Part shown: positions 7,486 to 13,835 of the stretch, in pieces
How the letters are laid out: each line of letters opens with the position of its first letter
Numbering within the stretch: position 1 is the first letter of the stretch
Source of the DNA: an uncultured Lachnospiraceae bacterium
GTDB lineage: Bacteria; Bacillota; Clostridia; Lachnospirales; Lachnospiraceae
Reading direction: 5' to 3'
DNA: 14,670 bases
Assembly: GCA_900551235.1 (NCBI GenBank)
Contig: URUU01000048.1
Location: 1 to 14,670, forward strand
Translations under genes and position numbers: made by a program
Notes under the pieces: generated by a model
Told to the model about the DNA's origin: nothing
The model's database searches: none
What the model saw: the letters and a program-made list of their open reading frames with translations, nothing else

Positions 7486-7515
7486 GGAAGAGTTGAAAAA
7501 ATTAAGAAAAAATTA

Positions 7516-7767
7516 TTAACCCTGGGACAGCACGGAACGTACATGCTGTACTTCTTCTGCGGTTGCTTTTGCAGCCGGAACATAGTACTGTTTGCTGCGG
7601 GCAAGCTGATAAATTTCTTCCTGGGAAGTTTCGCACTGATTGCGGAACTGTTTTAAGATTTGTTTTAACTGCATGTTCTCTGTCTGCGGGATCATTTCTC
7701 CATAGCGTACCAGTTCGCCGTTGATGCCGGCTAACGTGTCGGATACCATTGTTTTTTCATCCATCAT
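7516..7767 (-). CDS. CotF-like spore protein (83 residues)
   Basis: Small, helical, Gln/Glu-rich protein of the Coat F (ferritin-like) type often annotated as spore coat protein in Lachnospiraceae. The pattern EKTMVSDTLAGINGELVRYG, then IPQTENMQLKQILKQFRNQCE and the tail ARSKQYYVPAAKAT is characteristic: a helix with a DxLxxI core, a second helix, and a Tyr-Tyr-x-Pro-Ala-Ala end. There is no signal peptide or membrane segment. The first ATG (7765-7767) follows AGGAGG (7776-7781) by 8 bases. This Shine-Dalgarno overlaps the stop region of the upstream 61-residue gene, so the two are an operon. Members of this family in B. subtilis (for example yhcQ and the yraD group) are expressed in the forespore from sigma-G, which agrees with the promoter at 8033-8061. 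No clear terminator follows. Confidence 0.8.
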   Translation of the reverse strand: MMDEKTMVSDTLAGINGELVRYGEMIPQTENMQLKQILKQFRNQCETSQEEIYQLARSKQYYVPAAKATAEEVQHVRSVLSQG

Positions 7768-7782
7768 GTCTCTTTCCTCCTG

Positions 7783-7968
7783 TTACTGTAAAAATGACAT
7801 AAGCTGCTGTTTACACTGCATGGCAGACTGCGCAGATTTCTGGAAGAACTGTTTTATGGCAGGGTCAGATGCTTCCTGAGCATAAGCAGTCATTTTGCAG
7901 TGTGTGGTGTCAAAACCGCCGATCAGGTGGCGGAGATTCTGCAGGTCAAGCTCCGATAACTCATTCAT
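7783..7968 (-). CDS. Small CotF-like helical spore protein (61 residues)
   Basis: The first gene of a two-gene unit with the 83-residue CotF-like protein. Two amphipathic helices are apparent (LSELDLQNLRHLIGGFDTTHCKM and DPAIKQFFQKSAQSAMQCKQQLMSFL), like the helical hairpin of short coat-associated proteins in Clostridia. It resembles a shortened paralogue of its neighbour. Two cysteines are present (about residues 24 and 52). No signal peptide. The start is ATG 7966-7968, exactly 8 bases after a near-perfect AAGGAGGT (7977-7984). The stop at 7783-7785 is immediately beside the next gene's Shine-Dalgarno. The leader carries a palindrome that touches the ribosome site. The family call is based on size, composition and context and is less certain than for the 83-residue partner. 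Confidence 0.7.
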   Translation of the reverse strand: MNELSELDLQNLRHLIGGFDTTHCKMTAYAQEASDPAIKQFFQKSAQSAMQCKQQLMSFLQ

Positions 7969-7985
7969 GAAAAACTACCTCCTTA

Positions 7986-8002
7986 AAAAGTGCCGCACTT
8001 TT
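7986..8002 (-). promoter_or_regulatory. Palindrome in the leader of the coat-like operon, touching the ribosome site
   Basis: AAAAGTGC-C-GCACTTTT is a perfect 8-base-arm inverted repeat with a 1-base centre. On the minus strand it is followed by one further T and then directly by the Shine-Dalgarno AAGGAGGT. As RNA the inner bases must open, leaving about 6-7 pairs, so it could be a weak terminator for the upstream flippase gene, a translation-controlling hairpin, or a DNA operator. Confidence 0.5.
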
Positions 8003-8032
8003 GTGCAGATGGTTTGCATGTGTTTCGCAGAT

Positions 8033-8061
8033 TAGTATGGCAGAAAAGAAAAAAATTATAC
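8033..8061 (-). promoter_or_regulatory. Sigma-G-type promoter for the CotF-like pair
   Basis: On the minus strand GTATA (8057-8061) fits GHATR at all five positions, the spacer is 17 bases, and CATACTA (8033-8039) fits CATNHTA at all seven. Predicted start is about 8026, so the leader is about 57 bases and includes the palindrome 7986-8002. The -35 overlaps the stop codon of the flippase gene. A sigma-E reading (GTATAAT, 15 bases, CATACTAA) fits less well. Confidence 0.65.
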
Positions 8062-9375
8062 ATCAGATGTGAGCTTCTGACTGAGACAGAAAAGAAGCAG
8101 GATACTGTGCAGAAGCTGGGAGATCAGAAGCCCGATCAGATAGCCTTTTATTCCATGGAAAGGAATCACAAACCACACAAAAAAAAGACGGATCAGCAGA
8201 GCGGCCATATTGATCAGAAAAACGGTAAAAGTGCTGCCGAGTCCGTTTAAAATACCGGTAAGGGTTGTGCCAAGGTAAAGAAAAGGACACAGCCAGCAGA
8301 GAATGAGAATATAAGTACCTGCTTCAGCATTATGAAAAAGAAAAGTTCCGCATAAATTTCCGGTTAACAGAAAAAAAAGAGTAGAGCAAATGCCAAGCAG
8401 CAGACAACTCTGTATTGTGCACGTGGACAGACTGGCAATCCTGTGCCGGTCGCCGGTTGCCTGTGCTTCTGATACGGCAGGAAGCAGCATAACAGAAAGA
8501 GCATTTGTGACAGCAGTCGGAAAAAGTACAAGCGGCAGTGCCATACCGGTGAGTGTGCCGTACGCAGAGAGTGCGTCAGAGCGCGACAGGCCATGAAGCT
8601 GGAGGCGGAAAGGGATACAGATGGATTCTGCACTCTGAAAAAGGGTCAGGCAGATCCGGCTGGCATTCAGCGGCAAAGAAAAGGCGAGTATTTCACGGGT
8701 GCATGAAAAAGAACAAGGGTATGAAAAATGCGCCTTTCGGGGATGATGAAGCATGTACTTTGTTCCGGTGTATAAGACAGCAGCGATTTCGGAAGTCAGC
8801 ATGCCAAGCAGTGCGATCACAGGTGAAAGAGGAAGACCTTTTTCCGTAAAAATCTGACAGTACAGGATGGAAGAAGCGACGCGCACAAGCTGTTCAATAA
8901 GCTGTGAAATGGCAGGAACGGATGCTCTTTTCTGACCGGTATAATAGCCGATGATACAGGCATGGACTGCAGAAAACGGAAGAGAAAAACTTAAAATCTG
9001 TAAAAGCGGGATGCAGCGTGCTTCGTGCAGAAACAGCTCTGAAATCTTTGCGGCATTTCTATAAAGTATGGCAGAAATGGCAAGGGAACATGCAACGGAA
9101 AGAAAAGTTCCGCACAGCAGAACTTCTTTTGCCCCCTGTTCTTCCCCGGCTGCAGAACGTGAGGAGACAAAGCGGGAAATGGCAGTCTGGATACCGGAGA
9201 CACTCAGTGCCAGAAGCAGCGCATGGATGGGAAAGATCAACTGATAGATGCCGATACCTTCCGCACCGATCGCACGTGAAAGGAATATTCTATAGAAGAA
9301 GCCGATGATGCGGCTGAGCATACCGGCAGTGGTCAGGATTACGGTGCTTTTTATAAGAGTGTGTTTCTGAATCAT
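8056..9375 (-). CDS. SpoVB-like flippase of the MOP/MATE superfamily
   Basis: Integral membrane protein of about 439 residues and some 12 hydrophobic segments, likely a flippase for a lipid-linked cell-wall or polysaccharide precursor. The N-terminus, with LIKSTVILTTAGMLSRIIGFFYRIFLSRAIGAEG followed by GIYQLIFP and SGIQTAISRFV, matches the start of SpoVB, which is needed for spore cortex. It is shorter than B. subtilis SpoVB (518 residues), so a different family member is possible and I give no symbol. The start is uncertain. ATG 9373-9375 puts MIQKH in front of the conserved LIKS block and has a weak GGA upstream. A GTG at 9388-9390 would add five residues but lacks a Shine-Dalgarno. It is divergent from the iscR-like gene. 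No convincing promoter of its own was found. Next to coat-like genes, a sporulation role is plausible. Confidence 0.8.
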   Translation of the reverse strand: MIQKHTLIKSTVILTTAGMLSRIIGFFYRIFLSRAIGAEGIGIYQLIFPIHALLLALSVSGIQTAISRFVSSRSAAGEEQGAKEVLLCGTFLSVACSLAISAILYRNAAKISELFLHEARCIPLLQILSFSLPFSAVHACIIGYYTGQKRASVPAISQLIEQLVRVASSILYCQIFTEKGLPLSPVIALLGMLTSEIAAVLYTGTKYMLHHPRKAHFSYPCSFSCTREILAFSLPLNASRICLTLFQSAESICIPFRLQLHGLSRSDALSAYGTLTGMALPLVLFPTAVTNALSVMLLPAVSEAQATGDRHRIASLSTCTIQSCLLLGICSTLFFLLTGNLCGTFLFHNAEAGTYILILCWLCPFLYLGTTLTGILNGLGSTFTVFLINMAALLIRLFFVWFVIPFHGIKGYLIGLLISQLLHSILLLFCLSQKLTSDV

Positions 9376-9419
9376 AAGACGAATTTCCACTTTTTCATAA
9401 ATATATTCTTTGTAAGTAC

Positions 9420-9448
9420 TTGACAGAACGAAAATGCGGTGCTATATT
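9420..9448 (+). promoter_or_regulatory. Strong sigma-A promoter of the isc-mnmA operon
   Basis: A perfect TTGACA (9420-9425), a 17-base spacer and TATATT (9443-9448, 5 of 6), with an extended -10 TGC at 9440-9442. Predicted start is about 9455, leaving a leader of about 89 bases. This is the best vegetative promoter in the window, suggesting high basal output held in check by a repressor. Confidence 0.8.
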
Positions 9449-9497
9449 CGAAATAAATCCCAGCGAAACACTCGGAATTGAGCCAAAACAAAGAGAT

Positions 9498-9522
9498 TCC
9501 GGCAGTAACGTTTACTGCCGGA
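9498..9522 (+). repeat. Stable hairpin/dyad in the iscR leader
   Basis: TCCGGCAGTAA (9498-9508) and TTACTGCCGGA (9512-9522) are perfect inverted arms of 11 bases around a CGT loop. It ends 10 bases before the GGGAGGG ribosome site, and no T-tract follows, so it is not an intrinsic terminator. The left arm recurs exactly at 11259-11269. It could be a repressor operator or an RNA element. Confidence 0.7.
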
Positions 9523-9543
9523 TACAGAATATGGGAGGGCAGC

Positions 9544-10041
9544 ATGAAATTATCTACGAAAGGAAGGTATGGACTGCGGGCAATGGTAGATCTGGCGGTG
9601 TACAGTGAAAAAGAATCGGTATCCATCAGTTGTATTGCACAGCGTGAGAACATATCGGAGAGCTATCTGGAACAGCTTGCGGGGAAGTTAAAAAAAGCAG
9701 GGTTGATCAGTAGCACAAGGGGTGCTCAGGGCGGTTACCGTCTGGCAAAGCCTGCAGCCGAGATTTCGGTCGGAGATATACTGCGGACTCTGGAAGGAGA
9801 GCTTGGCGCGGTAGACTGCCAGGGACTGAAGCCGGAAGGCGGATGCGAAAGTTCTGATTTCTGCGTGACAAAATTAGTCTGGCAGAGGATCAATGACAGC
9901 ATTGCAAAAGCAGCAGATGAGATTACGCTTGAGGAGCTGATGGCAGAGGCAAAGAAAAGCCAGGAGCGGAAACGGGTGATGAAGCAGTCCGGTCAGTATA
10001 TCAATTCGCAGGATAAAACAGACACAAAAAGAAAGTGTTGA
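9544..10041 (+). CDS. iscR: Rrf2/IscR-type transcriptional regulator
   Basis: Winged-helix regulator of 165 residues that probably senses Fe-S status and controls the operon it heads. The N-terminus MKLSTKGRYGLRAMVDLA is the Rrf2 signature. The helix-turn-helix follows (SISCIAQRENISESYLEQLAGKLKKAGL), then the wing RGAQGGYRLAKP. Three cysteines in the sensor loop, Cys92, Cys101 and Cys107, match the IscR cluster-ligand position, but the spacing is 8 and 5 residues rather than 5 and 5 in E. coli. The C-terminal tail is charged. The start is ATG 9544 after GGGAGGG (9533-9539). An in-frame ATG at 9478 would add 22 residues that overlap the leader hairpin and has no ribosome site. It is 32 bases upstream of the desulfurase gene. 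It could alternatively be a CymR-like cysteine regulator, but the gene context favours IscR. Confidence 0.88.
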   Translation: MKLSTKGRYGLRAMVDLAVYSEKESVSISCIAQRENISESYLEQLAGKLKKAGLISSTRGAQGGYRLAKPAAEISVGDILRTLEGELGAVDCQGLKPEGGCESSDFCVTKLVWQRINDSIAKAADEITLEELMAEAKKSQERKRVMKQSGQYINSQDKTDTKRKC

Positions 10042-10073
10042 GATTGTGCCGCAGGCGGCATCAGGAGGTAAAT

Positions 10074-11258
10074 ATGAAGAAATTGATCTATTTAGACAAT
10101 GCAGCAACAACAAAGACTTCAGAAGAGGTAGTAGCAGCGATGCTGCCATACTTTACAGAATATTACGGAAACCCATCCAGTGTTTATGAGTTTGCAGGCG
10201 AGAGCAAAAAAGCAGTATCCAATGCAAGAAGAACGATCGCAGAGACCCTGGGTGCACAGGAAAACGAGATTTATTTTACAGCCGGTGGTTCTGAGGCAGA
10301 TAACTGGGCACTGAAAGCAACAGCAGAAGCTTATCAGAACAAAGGCAAACACATCATCACAACCAGGATTGAGCATCATGCGATCCTGCATACTGCAGAA
10401 TATCTGGAAAAACGCGGTTTTGAGATCACTTATATTGGCGTAGATGAAAACGGTGTCGTAAAAGTGGATGAACTGGAAAAAGCAATACGTCCGGACACCA
10501 TCCTGATTTCTGTTATGTTTGCAAACAACGAGATCGGAACCATCCAGCCGATCAAAGAAATTGGTGAGATCGCAAAGAAACACGGAATTCTGTTCCATAC
10601 CGATGCAGTTCAGGCATATGGACAGCTTCCGATCAATGTGGATGAACTGCACATTGATATGTTAAGTTCCAGCGGACACAAACTGAACGGACCAAAAGGA
10701 ATCGGTTTCCTTTACATCCGCAAAGGCGTTAAGATCCGTTCCTTCGTACATGGCGGAGCACAGGAGCGCAAACGTCGCGCCGGTACGGAAAACGTTCCGG
10801 GTATCGTAGGATACGGCAAGGCAGCAGAGATCGCAGCAAAGACCATGAAAGAACGTACGGCAAAAGAAATCGAACTGAGAGATCATCTGATAGACCGTGT
10901 GCTGGCAGAAGTTCCTTATACCAGACTGAACGGACACAGAACAGACCGTCTGCCGAACAACGCAAACTTCAGTTTCCAGTTTGTAGAAGGTGAGTCACTT
11001 CTGATCCTGCTGGACAACAACGGCATCTGCGGTTCCAGCGGATCTGCATGTACATCCGGTTCCCTGGATCCGTCCCATGTACTGCTGGCGATCGGCCTGC
11101 CTCATGAGATTGCACACGGCTCCCTGCGTCTGACACTGTCCGCAGAGACGACCCTGGAGGACATTGATTTCGTCGTAGACTGCATCAAGCAGATTATAGA
11201 GAGACTTCGCAGCATGTCTCCACTGTATGAAGATTTCGTGAAAAAGAACCAGAAATAA
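10074..11258 (+). CDS. iscS: Cysteine desulfurase (IscS/NifS)
   Basis: PLP enzyme of 394 residues that turns cysteine into alanine and an enzyme-bound persulfide, supplying sulfur for Fe-S clusters and tRNA thiolation. The N-terminus KLIYLDNAATTKTSEEVV is canonical. TAGGSEADNWALK and HTDAVQAYGQLPI line the cofactor site. The PLP lysine is Lys203 in SSSGHKLNGPKG. The catalytic cysteine is Cys326 in GSSGSACTSGSLDPSHVL, on the extended loop typical of group I enzymes. The start is ATG 10074 after AGGAGG (10063-10068). A longer frame from 10035 would overlap the iscR end and lacks a ribosome site. It sits between the Rrf2 regulator and the scaffold gene in the clostridial ISC order. Some annotations call this nifS, but no nitrogen-fixation genes are here. 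Confidence 0.96.
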   Translation: MKKLIYLDNAATTKTSEEVVAAMLPYFTEYYGNPSSVYEFAGESKKAVSNARRTIAETLGAQENEIYFTAGGSEADNWALKATAEAYQNKGKHIITTRIEHHAILHTAEYLEKRGFEITYIGVDENGVVKVDELEKAIRPDTILISVMFANNEIGTIQPIKEIGEIAKKHGILFHTDAVQAYGQLPINVDELHIDMLSSSGHKLNGPKGIGFLYIRKGVKIRSFVHGGAQERKRRAGTENVPGIVGYGKAAEIAAKTMKERTAKEIELRDHLIDRVLAEVPYTRLNGHRTDRLPNNANFSFQFVEGESLLILLDNNGICGSSGSACTSGSLDPSHVLLAIGLPHEIAHGSLRLTLSAETTLEDIDFVVDCIKQIIERLRSMSPLYEDFVKKNQK

Positions 11259-11269
11259 TCCGGCAGTAA
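11259..11269 (+). repeat. Exact copy of the iscR-leader hairpin arm after iscS
   Basis: TCCGGCAGTAA immediately follows the iscS stop codon and is identical to the left arm at 9498-9508. No matching right arm follows it here. It lies in the 103-base gap between iscS and iscU, which contains no clear terminator or promoter. Confidence 0.4.
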
Positions 11270-11361
11270 AAAACATGATCTGATCGTACAGAGCAGATAC
11301 TGAATCAAAAATAAGTCAGAATAAAGATAGAAAAACAAAACAAAAATCGGAGGAAATATTT

Positions 11362-11805
11362 ATGTACAGCGAAAAAGTTATGGATCATTTTAATCATCCG
11401 CGTAACGTAGGTGAAATCGAAAATGCAAGCGGTGTGGGAACCGTCGGCAATGCAAAATGCGGTGATATCATGCGTATTTATCTGGATATTGACGATGACG
11501 GAATCATCCGTGATGTAAAATTTAAGACTTTCGGATGCGGCGCAGCCGTTGCAACCAGCAGTATGGCAACCGAGCTGGTAAAAGGAAAAAATATCCAGGA
11601 AGCCATGCAGGTTACCAACAAAGCCGTTATGGAAGCACTCGATGGACTGCCGCCTGTAAAAGTACACTGTTCTCTGCTGGCAGAAGAAGCTATCCATGCA
11701 GCACTGTGGGACTATGCAGAGAAACATCATATCAAGATCGAAGGACTGCAGAAACCGAAGTCTGATATCCATGAAGGCGAAGAAGAAGAGGAAGAAGAGT
11801 ACTAA
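11362..11805 (+). CDS. iscU: Fe-S cluster scaffold protein IscU/NifU-like
   Basis: Scaffold of 147 residues on which 2Fe-2S clusters are assembled from iscS sulfur. The N-terminus YSEKVMDHFNHPRNVGEIENASGVG is diagnostic. The three ligand cysteines are present: Cys33 in NAKCGD (with Asp35), Cys59 in FGCGAAVAT and Cys103 in VHCSLLAEEA. PPVKVHCS is the position of the LPPVK motif that binds HscA in proteobacteria. The body ends at about 135 and is followed by an acidic tail (EGEEEEEEEY) that IscU proteins lack in E. coli. No C-terminal NifU thioredoxin-like domain is present, so this is the short IscU form. The start is ATG 11362 after GGAGGA. Neither hscAB, fdx nor iscA follows, as is usual in Clostridia. 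Confidence 0.95.
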   Translation: MYSEKVMDHFNHPRNVGEIENASGVGTVGNAKCGDIMRIYLDIDDDGIIRDVKFKTFGCGAAVATSSMATELVKGKNIQEAMQVTNKAVMEALDGLPPVKVHCSLLAEEAIHAALWDYAEKHHIKIEGLQKPKSDIHEGEEEEEEEY

Positions 11806-11863
11806 AAGATCGCATCAGGTGTACAGATACCTGGCAGAGCATAAAGGAGTAAGGCGGAAAATT

Positions 11864-12937
11864 ATGAGTAAAAAAGTAGTGGTTGGAATGTCGGGCGGAG
11901 TGGATTCATCTGTGGCAGCGATGCTGCTCAGGCAGCAGGGCTATGATGTGGTCGGTGTGACGATGCAGATCTGGCAGGATGAAGCCGAAGAAGTCCAGCA
12001 GGAAAACGGCGGATGCTGCGGACTGAGTGCAGTGGATGATGCGAGAAGAGTGGCGGAGACGATCGGTATACCATATTATGTGATGAATTTCAAAGATGAT
12101 TTCCGAAAAAATGTCATGGACTATTTTGCAGATTCTTATTTAAAAGGACAGACACCAAATCCGTGTATTGCCTGCAATCGCTATGTGAAATGGGAAGCAC
12201 TTCTGGAGAGGAGTCTTCAGATCGGAGCGGATTATATCGCAACCGGTCATTATGCAAGGATTGAAAAGCTGCCAAACGGACGTTATGCGATCCGCAATTC
12301 AGTGACGGCAGCCAAAGATCAGACCTATGCACTTTATAACCTGACACAGAGACAGCTTGCCCACACACTCATGCCGGTCGGTGATTACGAAAAACCGCAG
12401 ATCCGCAGACTGGCAGAAGAAGCCTGTCTGCCGGTGGCACACAAAGCGGACAGCCAGGACATCTGCTTCGTACCAAATGGCGATTACGCTTCTTTTATCG
12501 AAGAATATACAGGAAAGACCGTTCCGGAGGGCAATTTTGTGACACCGGACGGGAAAATCCTCGGAAGACACAAAGGGATCATCCATTATACCGTCGGACA
12601 GCGAAAAGGCCTTGGTATTTCGCTTGGAGAGCGGGCATTTGTCACAGAGATCCGACCGCAGACAAACGAAGTGGTCATCGGAAACCGCGCCCAGGCCTGT
12701 CAGACGGTGCTTCGTGCCAACCATCTGAATTTTATGGCAAGGGAAGACATTCAGGAAGAAGATCACGTATTTGCAAAGATCCGCTACAATCACAAAGGGG
12801 CATACTGCCATGTGAAGCGGACAGGAGAAGATGAGATTACCTGTACCTTTGAAGAACCACAGCACGCGATCACGCCGGGACAGGCAGTGGTGCTCTATGA
12901 AGACGGATACGTGCTGGGTGGTGGTACGATTATATAG
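11864..12937 (+). CDS. mnmA: tRNA-specific 2-thiouridylase MnmA
   Basis: Adenylates U34 of tRNA Lys, Glu and Gln and replaces the 2-oxygen with sulfur. The 357 residues are typical. The PP-loop SGGVDSS is at residues 10-16. The catalytic cysteine is Cys101 in NPCIACNRYVKW, and the persulfide-carrying second cysteine is Cys201 in SQDICFV, with spacing close to Cys102/Cys199 of E. coli. The C-terminal beta domain includes HYTVGQRKGLGI. The start is ATG 11864 (MSKKVVVGMSGG), with AGGCGG 6 bases upstream. A longer frame from 11696 overlaps iscU out of frame and has no ribosome site. It is 58 bases after iscU. Co-transcription with the desulfurase fits direct sulfur transfer, as with YrvO and MnmA in B. 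subtilis, since no Tus relay is expected. Its stop overlaps the convergent hisJ by 8 bases. Confidence 0.96.
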   Translation: MSKKVVVGMSGGVDSSVAAMLLRQQGYDVVGVTMQIWQDEAEEVQQENGGCCGLSAVDDARRVAETIGIPYYVMNFKDDFRKNVMDYFADSYLKGQTPNPCIACNRYVKWEALLERSLQIGADYIATGHYARIEKLPNGRYAIRNSVTAAKDQTYALYNLTQRQLAHTLMPVGDYEKPQIRRLAEEACLPVAHKADSQDICFVPNGDYASFIEEYTGKTVPEGNFVTPDGKILGRHKGIIHYTVGQRKGLGISLGERAFVTEIRPQTNEVVIGNRAQACQTVLRANHLNFMAREDIQEEDHVFAKIRYNHKGAYCHVKRTGEDEITCTFEEPQHAITPGQAVVLYEDGYVLGGGTII

Positions 12938-13730
12938 CTTCGAAAGTCGGCTTTCGTTTGCGGAATACCGCATGATAACGGAAGCCGACTTTTTTTAGTA
13001 TTGCACAGGCACGGTCAAAATCAGCCGCGATGCGCTTTTGGGCATGTGCATCCGAACCGATAGTGACGATCTCACCGCCAAGTTCCAGGTAGCGCTTCAG
13101 GATATCTTCGTGCGGATTCGGATGTCCAAGTCCGGCAGCATAGCCGCCGGTGTTGATCTCCATGCCAAGTCCCTTATCGATCAGAAGGCGGATGATCTCA
13201 TCGAGCCAGTCGCTGTATTCTCTATAAGAATAAAACCGATTTTTGTTTGGACCGTAGCGGACAACGTAATCAATATGTCCATAGACATCAAAGCAGGACA
13301 TGGTATGCAAATTCTCGATGATCGATTCAAAATAAGAAATATAAGCTTCTCTTTCGGTGCGTCCCTCGAAAAAAGCCGGATAGTATGGATCCTGGCCGTT
13401 TACTATATGGGACGATCCGATCACAAAGTCAAAATCCCAGCTCTTTACAAGTGTTTCACAGCGTTTCTTCAGGTAAGGCTGAAGTCCAAGCTCCAGACCA
13501 AATAATAATTCGATTTTGCGGGCATACGCTTCTTTGAGGGAAGCAAACGTCCGATAATAAGAAGGAATATCAGCTTCAAACAGCATCCCTTCGTCAACAT
13601 AATCATAGTCCATATGTTCGGTGAAACACATGGCAGACAGCCCAAGTGCGATCCCTCTCTCCACCATATCGCGCATCGGTGCATCCGAATCGGCGGAAAA
13701 AGAAGAATGAAGATGAAAATCAGATTTCAC
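12930..13730 (-). CDS. hisJ: Histidinol-phosphatase, PHP family (HisJ)
   Basis: Metal-dependent phosphatase of 266 residues that would make histidinol from histidinol phosphate. PHP motifs in order: DFHLHSSFS near the start (His6 and His8), MCFTEHMDYD, GLELGL, VIGSSHIVNG, DVYGHIDYVVRYG, GLGMEINTGGYA and VTIGSDAHAQKR. The end VGFRYHAVFRKRKPTF is also typical of HisJ. I chose GTG 13728-13730 as the start because AAAGGAG (13740-13746) sits 9 bases before it. An ATG at 13755-13757 would add nine residues but has no ribosome site and would put that Shine-Dalgarno inside the gene. No his operon is nearby, so the substrate is assigned by family only, and another PHP phosphoesterase role is possible. 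The last 17 or so codons overlap the mnmA terminator. Confidence 0.88.
   Translation of the reverse strand: MKSDFHLHSSFSADSDAPMRDMVERGIALGLSAMCFTEHMDYDYVDEGMLFEADIPSYYRTFASLKEAYARKIELLFGLELGLQPYLKKRCETLVKSWDFDFVIGSSHIVNGQDPYYPAFFEGRTEREAYISYFESIIENLHTMSCFDVYGHIDYVVRYGPNKNRFYSYREYSDWLDEIIRLLIDKGLGMEINTGGYAAGLGHPNPHEDILKRYLELGGEIVTIGSDAHAQKRIAADFDRACAILKKVGFRYHAVFRKRKPTFEAI
12943..12996 (+). terminator. Terminator of the isc-mnmA operon, inside the hisJ coding end
   Basis: AAAGTCGGCTTTCGT (12943-12957) pairs with ACGGAAGCCGACTTT (12978-12992) over 15 base pairs including one T-G pair. A second small stem, TGCGG/CCGCA (12959-12963 and 12968-12972), caps it. Seven Ts at 12990-12996 make it directional for mnmA. 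The minus-strand side has only three Ts, so it should not stop hisJ. Confidence 0.88.
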
Positions 13731-13797
13731 AGGCAGAAACTCCTTTCCTAAAAGCATCTGGAGAAATGAAAAAGTCCCAGATTCGTGTTCTGTTTAC

Positions 13798-13826
13798 AGT
13801 TTATGAGAAGAAAACGCAATTGTAAA
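13798..13826 (-). promoter_or_regulatory. Sigma-A-like promoter for hisJ
   Basis: On the minus strand: TTTACA (13821-13826, 5 of 6), 17-base spacer, TAAACT (13798-13803, 4 of 6). Predicted start is about 13791, giving a leader of about 60 bases before the GTG start. Confidence 0.45.
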
Positions 13827-13835
13827 GAAAAATTC

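Noticed and set aside
7486..7515. Possible terminator after the CotF-like gene
   Set aside because: The region is A/T-rich with direct T-tracts but has no GC stem, so I do not call a terminator.
8055..8060. TATAAT on the minus strand as a sigma-A -10 for the coat-like genes
   Set aside because: No acceptable -35 lies 16-18 bases upstream, and the same bases serve better as part of the sigma-G -35.
9478..9543. Upstream ATG extending the Rrf2 protein by 22 residues
   Set aside because: It has no Shine-Dalgarno, its codons form the leader hairpin, and the family starts at MKLSTKGRYGLRA.
10035..10073. Longer start for the cysteine desulfurase
   Set aside because: It overlaps the iscR stop and has no ribosome site; ATG 10074 follows AGGAGG and gives the canonical N-terminus.
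11696..11863. Longer start for MnmA inside iscU
   Set aside because: It would read 56 basic residues out of frame with iscU; the PP-loop proteins begin just before SGGVDSS.
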